Shown: positions 5,866 to 10,577 of the stretch, in pieces
How the letters are laid out: each line of letters begins with the position of its first letter
Position numbering within the stretch: position 1 is the stretch's first letter
NCBI GenBank assembly: GCA_934101745.1
Contig: CAKOSD010000023.1
Coordinates: 1-10,577, forward strand
DNA: 10,577 bases
Origin: an uncultured Bacilli bacterium
Lineage (GTDB): Bacteria; Bacillota_I; Bacilli_A; RF39; UBA660
Direction: 5' to 3'
Position numbers and translations under genes: made by a program
The notes under the pieces: model-generated
Databases searched by the model: none
The model's input: the letters and a program-made list of their open reading frames with translations, nothing else
Told to the model about the DNA's origin: nothing

Positions 5866-7590
5866 TCAGCTAGTCAGAGAAATGCGATAAGGGTCAGATG
5901 CTGTCCCAGAGCCTTGTGCCAGCACTTCAGCCTTCAGACTGAAAACTGGTCGAACCCCGACGGTGCCGTTGTTCACGCGGTAGTTGTAGCCGTTCGCATA
6001 GCCACCCGAATCAACGAAAAGCACGACAGCGTTACTACCATCGAAGAAGTAGTCCGGCGAGGAAGCCCACCAACTCTGCCCTGAGTATAAGTAATAACCA
6101 CTATTGCTAGCCTCCCATCCACCGGCTAGTACAATTTCATCTGTACTTAAAAGACCGACTGGATACGTTAGAGCTCCATTACCATTAGTAGTATCACTTA
6201 CCGTAAAGGCATCATTCTTTTGGGGACACATTAACATCATTTTATTATTATAAGAACTATCCGCAAAGTTGAACCAACGATATGCTGTGCCATTTGTTCC
6301 ATATCCCAAGTTATTATAACTAATACCATTAATATTTGGTTTGTTACTACTTATTGAACGGTCATTACAGAATACATTATCAGCTAAATATTGTTCATTA
6401 GTTGTACCAACTATATTTGTTTTATACCAATCATCTATATAAGTTTTAATATCAGAATTATTAGTATTAGCATGAGCATCAGCATAAGTCGAGGCACCCG
6501 TTTGACCATACATATAACCGACATAAGCATTATCATCCCAACTACTATTAAAAGCACTAGTTCCTATCTGTCTATCTGCACTTGCCTCACCATTAGCGTG
6601 AGCACTTGTGCCATCATAAATAATACGAACAGTACCATCACCATTAATACGAACAATTCGCCAATACATATCATTACCCGCACTATTAATTATTGTACAA
6701 TTTTTATTATAGAATGAAGCATTTTGACAAGCCTCCATAGAATCATATACCCTAAAAATATTTGTTTCACCAAAATAACCATATACTACATCATGAGCCC
6801 ATTTTCCAAATTTAACATAATTATTAGTTACATTACCACGATAATAATATGAATCACCATAAGCATCTTTAGCCTTACATAAATAACCATTAGTAGCCTC
6901 TTTTCCAGTAACATTTACTGAACCATCAGCATTCATAAGTGGGCACTTACCAGAAGTGTCTAGCTGAGCAATTATCTTATCAATGATTGGCACTCCACCT
7001 AAATCCAAATTAATTGTATACTCTTGACCTTGTTGATTACTTTGGTCACCTTGGTTAGCATATTCTACTACTAAATAATATTTAGTTTCTGTCTTCGGAT
7101 AAACAATTATATTTTTATGATCTTCATCTGCTCCTCCAGATAACTCTAAAGTTGCACTACTAGGAATATTACATGATGAATCTTCATAATACTGACCATT
7201 TACATGTTGTTGTGTAGATGTACAAGTAACTTCTTCAGTTGATTTATATAACTTCCAGGTTACATCATTACTAAATACTCCTAAATTAGGCATTACTTTA
7301 ATTGAGGCTTCTGTTGGTTGAGCGTTTGTATCGCCTTCACCTCTTATGGTAAATGCTTTTACTTCTTTATGGCCAGGCAATACGCCATCAAAAGCTACAG
7401 TTTTACTCTTAATATCCATTACAACATTAGTAGTGCTTGCTGATATTACATTATTATTCCCATTTTCGGGATTTTTTACCTGAAAATTTGCCACATAATA
7501 AGCATAAGAGATACTTACCCCAATTAACCCCACTAAACATACTGCTGTTAATGCCAATAGCAGTTGTTTCTTATTAATCTTTTCTTTCAT
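5866..7590 (-). CDS. Secreted TasA-like protein with C-type-lectin-like C-terminus, putative DGR target
   Basis: A 574-aa exported protein. A basic N-terminus and hydrophobic core (9-28) end in S-Y-A at 30, a likely signal peptide or anchor. Residues 31-200 form a TasA/camelysin-like beta domain (SYAYYVANF, KAFTIRGEGD). A middle region has YYYRGNVTNNYVK (248-260) and MYWRIVRINGDGTVRIIYDG (308-327). The end carries GLLSTDEI (479-486), WWASSP (507-512), GVRPVF (545-550) and SDPYRISL (565-572), the layout of lectin-fold proteins targeted by diversity-generating retroelements, similar to DUF6273-type domains. The last 70 codons are GC-rich, unlike the rest. AGAGG lies 6 nt before the ATG. It has its own transcription unit between terminators at 8024-8047 and 5436-5466. 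Surface display and ligand binding are inferred; no reverse transcriptase is in the window. Confidence 0.8.
   Translation of the reverse strand: MKEKINKKQLLLALTAVCLVGLIGVSISYAYYVANFQVKNPENGNNNVISASTTNVVMDIKSKTVAFDGVLPGHKEVKAFTIRGEGDTNAQPTEASIKVMPNLGVFSNDVTWKLYKSTEEVTCTSTQQHVNGQYYEDSSCNIPSSATLELSGGADEDHKNIIVYPKTETKYYLVVEYANQGDQSNQQGQEYTINLDLGGVPIIDKIIAQLDTSGKCPLMNADGSVNVTGKEATNGYLCKAKDAYGDSYYYRGNVTNNYVKFGKWAHDVVYGYFGETNIFRVYDSMEACQNASFYNKNCTIINSAGNDMYWRIVRINGDGTVRIIYDGTSAHANGEASADRQIGTSAFNSSWDDNAYVGYMYGQTGASTYADAHANTNNSDIKTYIDDWYKTNIVGTTNEQYLADNVFCNDRSISSNKPNINGISYNNLGYGTNGTAYRWFNFADSSYNNKMMLMCPQKNDAFTVSDTTNGNGALTYPVGLLSTDEIVLAGGWEASNSGYYLYSGQSWWASSPDYFFDGSNAVVLFVDSGGYANGYNYRVNNGTVGVRPVFSLKAEVLAQGSGTASDPYRISLTS
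5869..6081 (-). other. GC-rich gene end resembling a DGR variable region
   Basis: By hand count about 55% of these bases are G or C, against about 25-37% in the blocks 6181-6360 of the same gene. The change happens at residue G504, just before WWASSP. In codons 513-541 (5968-6054) 16 end in C, 9 in T, 4 in G and none in A. The 29 codons at residues 430-458 include 7 ending in A and only 4 ending in C. Five codons are AAC. NNC/NNT codons are what adenine mutagenesis of AAC/AAT template codons produces. The stretch after GVRP (5869-5955) would be the invariant recognition part. The template and reverse transcriptase are not seen, so horizontal transfer from a GC-richer source is the alternative. 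Confidence 0.5.
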
Positions 7591-7685
7591 TTTAAACCTC
7601 TACTACTTTTATTATTTCCCATTAAAAATAATTAATACCTAATAACTAACAGGTCTTTAGAATACCTATTTACATACTTTACACT

Positions 7686-7712
7686 TTTCATAGAGTTAAA
7701 TATTCTATGAAA
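7686..7712. repeat. Inverted repeat TTTCATAGA/TCTATGAAA, copy 1
   Basis: Two perfect 9-bp arms with a 9-nt loop. The same arms recur at 7950-7976. In the leftward leader of the 574-aa gene this would form a hairpin about 100 nt before the start codon. No T-run follows on the minus strand. Confidence 0.7.
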
Positions 7713-7786
7713 CCGTATTTTCGTATCTTATTTTTAATTTATATATTAACTATAACACATAATTGCCCATATTGCTATAGGTAAAA

Positions 7787-7814
7787 ATTTTAAATTTTTG
7801 TTAATTATGGTCAA
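7787..7814 (-). promoter_or_regulatory. Candidate promoter of the 574-aa gene
   Basis: On the minus strand, -35 TTGACC (7809-7814) and -10 TAAAAT (7787-7792) are 16 bp apart. Start near 7780 gives a leader of about 190 nt containing the hairpin at 7686-7712. The -35 box is part of the repeated GTCAAA motif. An extended -10, TG-T-TATAGT at 7749-7757, is an alternative start. Confidence 0.4.
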
Positions 7815-7827
7815 ATTTATAGTCAAA
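7807..7827. repeat. GTCAAA double motif, copy 1
   Basis: Two GTCAAA units with a 6-bp spacer, 12-bp period. A second copy at 7899-7919 matches at 17 of 21 positions, 92 bp away. A same-strand repeat with near-helical period fits a dimeric regulator bound to one face of DNA; one unit is the -35 box of the candidate promoter. Confidence 0.5.
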
Positions 7828-7854
7828 AAATCATGTAAAATTGCTAGATAATTC

Positions 7855-7935
7855 CTGGGTTTAAGAGCGTAAAGTTCTTTTTGTTTTTAAAATCGTTTCT
7901 AGTCAAATTCATGGTCAAATAAGCTTTGAGCCCAG
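7855..7935. repeat. Imperfect inverted repeat related to the 13-bp repeat
   Basis: CTGGGTTTAAGAGC (7855-7868) and GCTTTGAGCCCAG (7923-7935) pair imperfectly around a 54-nt loop. The left arm, read on the minus strand through 7876, also matches the sequence 5816-5839 behind the 574-aa gene with small gaps, so three related copies exist in the window, two direct and one inverted. Confidence 0.45.
7899..7919. repeat. GTCAAA double motif, copy 2
   Basis: Second copy of the 12-bp-period GTCAAA pair (see 7807-7827), lying upstream of the candidate promoter where an activator or a second operator could sit. Confidence 0.5.
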
Positions 7936-7941
7936 TATTTA
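7929..7941. repeat. 13-bp direct repeat, copy upstream of the 574-aa gene
   Basis: Exact match to AGCCCAGTATTTA at 5833-5845, same orientation. The two copies bracket the 574-aa gene and its flanking non-coding DNA, about 2.1 kb apart. Confidence 0.6.
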
Positions 7942-7949
7942 CCTAGGCT

Positions 7950-7976
7950 TTTCATAGAGTATTTAACTCTATGAAA
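7950..7976. repeat. Inverted repeat TTTCATAGAGT/ACTCTATGAAA, copy 2
   Basis: Perfect 11-bp arms with a 5-nt loop ATTTA; the outer 9 bp are the same as in copy 1 (7686-7712). It sits 8 bp after the 13-bp direct repeat and is not followed by a T-run long enough to be a good terminator. Confidence 0.7.
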
Positions 7977-8023
7977 TTTTCAAGTTAAAATATATTTTAC
8001 CCAAAGGCCAATATTTTATACTG

Positions 8024-8047
8024 AAAAAAGCAGGTTTCCCTACTTTT
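8024..8047 (-). terminator. Terminator of the ackA-nrnA operon, overlapping the nrnA stop
   Basis: On the minus strand AAAAGTAGG and CCTGCTTTT (one T-G pair) close on a GAAA tetraloop, then a T-run follows. The stem contains the last bases of the final lysine codons and the TAG stop of nrnA (8040-8042), so coding and termination share the same DNA. Confidence 0.88.
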
Positions 8048-8993
8048 CCTCTTTACAAACTTCATCTAAGTCTTTTATTAAATTATCAATATCTTCTTCA
8101 TTAGGTGTTCTAACACCACTAGCAAAGGCATGACCACCACCATTATACTTAGCAGCAATCTCATTAATAACTGGACCTCTACTACGAATATTTACTTTAA
8201 ATATTTTATTTTTAGTATCATAAGATATAAAAGCCCAAACTTTAATTTCTTTAATAAAGTTAAAATTATTAACCATATTACTAGCCGTGCCACTATCAAC
8301 GCCAAATTTTTCTATTAATTCATTATCTATTTTAATATAAGCAAAACCATTTTCGGTAAGAATTAGATTCTCAGCTAAATAACCTTGGAATCTAATTTCA
8401 TTAATTGGTCTTTCATATAACTTAACATATAACTTGGAAAAATCTAAATTAGTTTCTTCTATTAAACGACTTACTAACTTAAAGGTTTTAGCAGTAGTAT
8501 AGGGAAGTAAGAATCTATCACTATCGGATACAATGCCACAAAATAAGTTTTCGGCTACATGTAAAGGCATTTTTAACTTTGTATTAAATATTAATTCCGT
8601 AACTAATTGAGCCGCGGAACAACTAGTAGTATCCACTAGTTCAACATCCCCCATTTTATCTTCAAAAGGATGGTGATCGATTTTTATAACCTCACTATAC
8701 TTACTAAAAGTTATTCCATCAATCCGATAGATATTAGGAACATCAACCACAATTAACAAGGGATTAACTAATTCATCTTCATTTATTTTATCTAAAGTCC
8801 CATAAGTCTTAAAACGAGCCACACTACTACCAACAGCATAAACTTTCTTATTAGGAAAAGTTTCTCTAATACTATCTCTTAAAGCAATCTCGGTAGTTAC
8901 CGCATCAGGATCCGGTCCAATATGTCTAGCAACTACAATTGTGTCATATTTTTTTATCTTTTGATATATCTTTTTATATATTGGATTTACCAC
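8040..8993 (-). CDS. nrnA: DHH-family phosphoesterase, NrnA type
   Basis: A 317-aa DHH/DHHA1 phosphoesterase of the NrnA group. Such cytoplasmic enzymes hydrolyse nanoRNA (2-5 nt), pAp and in some species cyclic dinucleotides, using Mn2+. Metal ligands are visible in order: H24, D28 and D30 in ARHIGPDPDAV, D84 in VVDVPN, D106-H107-H108 in IDHHP, and D157 in GIVSDSD. The DHHA1 end has R-S-R and NGGGHAFASG (GGGH at 285-288), which binds the nucleotide. The length is normal for NrnA. The start is GTG at 8993, with AGGAG 7 nt before it and no suitable ATG nearby. It begins 14 nt after the ackA stop, so the two genes form an operon. The exact substrate cannot be told from sequence. Confidence 0.88.
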   Translation of the reverse strand: MVNPIYKKIYQKIKKYDTIVVARHIGPDPDAVTTEIALRDSIRETFPNKKVYAVGSSVARFKTYGTLDKINEDELVNPLLIVVDVPNIYRIDGITFSKYSEVIKIDHHPFEDKMGDVELVDTTSCSAAQLVTELIFNTKLKMPLHVAENLFCGIVSDSDRFLLPYTTAKTFKLVSRLIEETNLDFSKLYVKLYERPINEIRFQGYLAENLILTENGFAYIKIDNELIEKFGVDSGTASNMVNNFNFIKEIKVWAFISYDTKNKIFKVNIRSRGPVINEIAAKYNGGGHAFASGVRTPNEEDIDNLIKDLDEVCKEEK

Positions 8994-9007
8994 AAAAATA
9001 CTCCTGA

Positions 9008-10195
9008 CTAATTATTAAGAAAACTATATGTATCTCTAGCAATCATAACTTCTTCATCAGTTGGTATGACATAAATAGGTACCGATGAGTTAACAGAAGA
9101 AATAATGCCTTCTTTGCCAAATCTAGTGGCTTCATTTTTTTCACGGTCAATCTTAATACCTAAAGCCCCTAATCTATCAACAATCATACGACGAACATGA
9201 GCAGAATTTTCTCCAACTCCAGCGGTAAATACTAACATATCACAACCACCTAGTTCTACATAGTATTGGGCTATATATTTAACAATAGAATTTACTAATA
9301 AATGATGTGCTAAAATAGCCTTATGATTACCATTACTAATTTGCGCTTCAATATCTCTAAAATCACTAGAAATACCACTGATACCTAACATACCACTCTT
9401 CTTATTTAAAATCTTATCAACTTCCTCTAAAGACATACCAGTCTCTTTCATAATATAAGGAATAATAGAATAATCTATATCCCCACAACGAGACCCCATT
9501 ACAATACCCGCATTAGGAGTAAAGCCCATAGTTGTATCAATACATTTACCATCTCTTACTGCCGAAATAGAACCACCTGAACCAATATGGCAAACAATAA
9601 CATTGCAATACTTACGGTCAAGTATCTCAGAAGCCCTCTCTGATATATACTTATGGCTTAACCCATGAAAACCATATTTTCTAATGCCATACTTTTCATA
9701 CCATTCATAAGGAACAGGATAAATATATTGATCTTCATCCATAGTTTGATGAAAGGCTGTATCAAAGCATCCTACTTGCAAAGCATTAGGAATAGCTTTT
9801 TGGAAAGCCTCTACCCCCATAATATTAGCAGGATTATGTAAAGGTGCAAGAGGAATAAGTTTTCTTAATTGTTCCATAACATCTTCATCAATAATTACAG
9901 ACTTATTATACTTATCTCCCCCATGTACTAGGCGATGTCCTACTCCTTTAATCTCATCTAAATCTTTAATAACTCCCTTTTCTAAAAGAGTTTTAAGTAA
10001 AATATCTACAGCAACACTATGATCTTTTAATTCTGCTTGATATTCTTCTTTTTTACCATTTTGTTTAATTGTATAAATACCATCATTAATTCCAATTCTT
10101 TCAATTAGTCCTGAAATTAATACTTTAGCCTCTGGCATTTCATATAATTGAAATTTTAAAGAACTACTACCGGCATTTACTGATAATATTTTCAT
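9008..10195 (-). CDS. ackA: Acetate kinase
   Basis: Acetate kinase interconverts acetyl phosphate + ADP and acetate + ATP, the ATP-yielding last step of acetate fermentation; it is a cytoplasmic homodimer of the ASKHA fold. The 395-aa protein is full length. Numbered from the chosen ATG, N7 (VNAGSSSLKF), R88 (HRLVHGG), H120 (PLHNP), D145 (CFDTAFH), H177 (YGFHGLSH), R236 (MGSRCGD) and E382 (PTDEE) match the family's substrate and catalytic residues, and HIGSGGS and TAGVGEN are intact. A GTG three codons upstream (10204) is in frame, but AGGTGG lies 5 nt before the ATG at 10195, which aligns with family starts. Promoter at 10214-10242. No pta is in the window; nrnA follows in the same operon. 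Confidence 0.97.
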   Translation of the reverse strand: MKILSVNAGSSSLKFQLYEMPEAKVLISGLIERIGINDGIYTIKQNGKKEEYQAELKDHSVAVDILLKTLLEKGVIKDLDEIKGVGHRLVHGGDKYNKSVIIDEDVMEQLRKLIPLAPLHNPANIMGVEAFQKAIPNALQVGCFDTAFHQTMDEDQYIYPVPYEWYEKYGIRKYGFHGLSHKYISERASEILDRKYCNVIVCHIGSGGSISAVRDGKCIDTTMGFTPNAGIVMGSRCGDIDYSIIPYIMKETGMSLEEVDKILNKKSGMLGISGISSDFRDIEAQISNGNHKAILAHHLLVNSIVKYIAQYYVELGGCDMLVFTAGVGENSAHVRRMIVDRLGALGIKIDREKNEATRFGKEGIISSVNSSVPIYVIPTDEEVMIARDTYSFLNN

Positions 10196-10213
10196 TTTTT
10201 CCACCTCTAGTCC

Positions 10214-10242
10214 ATTATACTAAAGTTTAGAAATAATATCTA
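10214..10242 (-). promoter_or_regulatory. Promoter of ackA-nrnA
   Basis: On the minus strand -35 TAGATA (10237-10242) and a perfect -10 TATAAT (10214-10219) are 17 bp apart, giving a start near 10207 and a leader of about 12 nt with the AGGTGG site. The -35 box overlaps the stop codon of the 64-aa gene. Confidence 0.6.
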
Positions 10243-10434
10243 TCTTTTAATAGTAAAAAAATCTTTATTTACAATATTTTTCGGCCTATAACCCTGCATT
10301 TCTAGTGCTTCTTCATCTATATGAGCATTATCAAAATTATATCCATACTCATTTATAGTATCACCATATCTTTTTTCTAAATCATCTAAATAAATAAACT
10401 CTCTTGTTTTATTTTTACTATATTTTATTTGCAT
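10240..10434 (-). CDS. Hypothetical 64-aa protein
   Basis: I do not recognise it. It is a short, soluble, charged protein, basic at both ends (KYSKNKTR, KDFFTIKR) and acidic in the middle (NAHIDEEALEMQG), with many Tyr and Asp residues and no signal peptide or membrane helix. A GGTG ribosome-binding site lies about 5 nt before the ATG. It sits alone after a terminator (10477-10503) and ends 44 bp before the ackA start, inside the ackA promoter, with no terminator between, so it may be partly co-transcribed with ackA. The codon use matches its neighbours. A chance open frame cannot be excluded. Confidence 0.55.
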   Translation of the reverse strand: MQIKYSKNKTREFIYLDDLEKRYGDTINEYGYNFDNAHIDEEALEMQGYRPKNIVNKDFFTIKR

Positions 10435-10449
10435 ATTATCACCACTATT

Positions 10450-10479
10450 AGTATGTTAATAATTTCTATTTTCATACAA
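10450..10479 (-). promoter_or_regulatory. Weak candidate promoter of the 64-aa gene
   Basis: On the minus strand TTGTAT (10474-10479) and CATACT (10450-10455) are 18 bp apart. It sits right behind the terminator of the preceding unit. In such AT-rich DNA this could be chance. Confidence 0.3.
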
Positions 10480-10503
10480 AAAAAGCAGGAATTTATCCCA
10501 CTT
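10477..10503 (-). terminator. Terminator of a minus-strand gene beyond the right edge
   Basis: On the minus strand AAGTGGG and CCTGCTT pair (two G-T pairs, 7-nt loop) and are followed by a T-run. It ends a leftward gene outside the window; bases 10504-10577 hold no gene I can support. Confidence 0.7.
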
Positions 10504-10577
10504 AAATTAATTATTTTGTTAAATTATATCATTATTTATTTCTATATGCAACTAAAAGGAACTAGATCTATATATCC

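Larger units (their letters stand above)
7591..8023. other. 433-bp non-coding region upstream of the 574-aa gene
   Basis: No gene is supported on either strand. The region carries the candidate promoter (7787-7814), two near-identical hairpins (7686-7712, 7950-7976), two copies of a GTCAAA double motif (7807-7827, 7899-7919), an inverted repeat (7855-7868 against 7923-7935) and the upstream copy of the 13-bp repeat. The density of repeats suggests regulation or recombination. I could not match it to any riboswitch I know. Confidence 0.6.

Noticed and set aside
5760..5868. Read-through of the TGA of the 574-aa gene (as Trp in the Mycoplasma code), which would add over 30 residues
   Set aside because: The paralogue ends at the same PY-x-L tail, the rest of the window uses TGG for Trp, and the extra residues look like translated non-coding DNA.
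6391..6717. 108-codon open frame on the plus strand
   Set aside because: Antisense to the 574-aa gene; the product is an Ile/Ser/Thr run typical of a reversed AT-rich gene, with no start signals.
7591..8023. Riboswitch (for example cyclic-di-GMP) in the leader of the 574-aa gene
   Set aside because: Hairpins are present, but the conserved core sequences of the riboswitch classes I know are not recognisable.
8130..8318. 62-codon open frame on the plus strand
   Set aside because: Antisense to nrnA, whose metal-binding motifs are intact; composition is that of a shadow frame.

Overview
The window looks like the chromosome of an uncultured, AT-rich Gram-positive bacterium of the Bacilli / RF39-like gut Firmicutes type. 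The signs are very low GC, an EzrA-type division regulator, acetate kinase, an NrnA-type DHH phosphoesterase, an NPETG sortase signal and TasA-like secreted proteins. Genes use the standard bacterial code: one long gene ends in TGA and tryptophan is TGG. Taxonomy is inferred from gene content only.

Layout. Bases 1-840 hold two convergent small genes of unknown function, a 137-aa soluble protein (+) and a 68-aa membrane protein (-), whose stop codons touch. A histidine tRNA (914-990, +) follows, with a promoter that overlaps the divergent promoter of the 68-aa gene, and a bidirectional terminator. From 1122 to the right end every protein gene is on the minus strand. Read in the direction of transcription they are: a 64-aa unknown; ackA and nrnA as a two-gene operon closed by a terminator over the nrnA stop codon; a 433-bp non-coding region rich in repeats; a 574-aa secreted protein with a C-type-lectin-like C-terminus; a 399-bp non-coding stretch with hairpins, ended by a terminator; a 441-aa membrane-anchored paralogue of that protein; ezrA; and a 365-aa sortase-type surface protein.

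The most unusual object is the 574-aa gene. Its last ~213 bases (5869-6081) are about 55% GC by hand count, against roughly 33% in neighbouring parts of the same gene. They encode a WWASSP...GVRP type lectin fold, and 25 of 29 codons in the putative ligand-binding stretch end in C or T and none in A. This is what a target (variable region) of a diversity-generating retroelement (DGR) looks like. A GC-rich hairpin follows the stop codon, as at known DGR targets. No reverse transcriptase or template repeat lies in the window, so the DGR reading is an inference. The gene is bracketed by a 13-bp direct repeat, an inverted relative of it, and a pair of near-identical hairpins. These suggest a cassette or a family-wide regulatory region. 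The downstream 441-aa paralogue has the same fold but AT-rich codons, so the two form a possible diversified/constant pair beside cell-division and cell-surface genes.

How the genes may work together: ackA makes ATP from acetyl phosphate. nrnA would degrade short oligonucleotides, pAp or cyclic dinucleotides. The middle block is a cell-surface/division block (two TasA-like/lectin-like proteins, EzrA and an NPETG surface protein).
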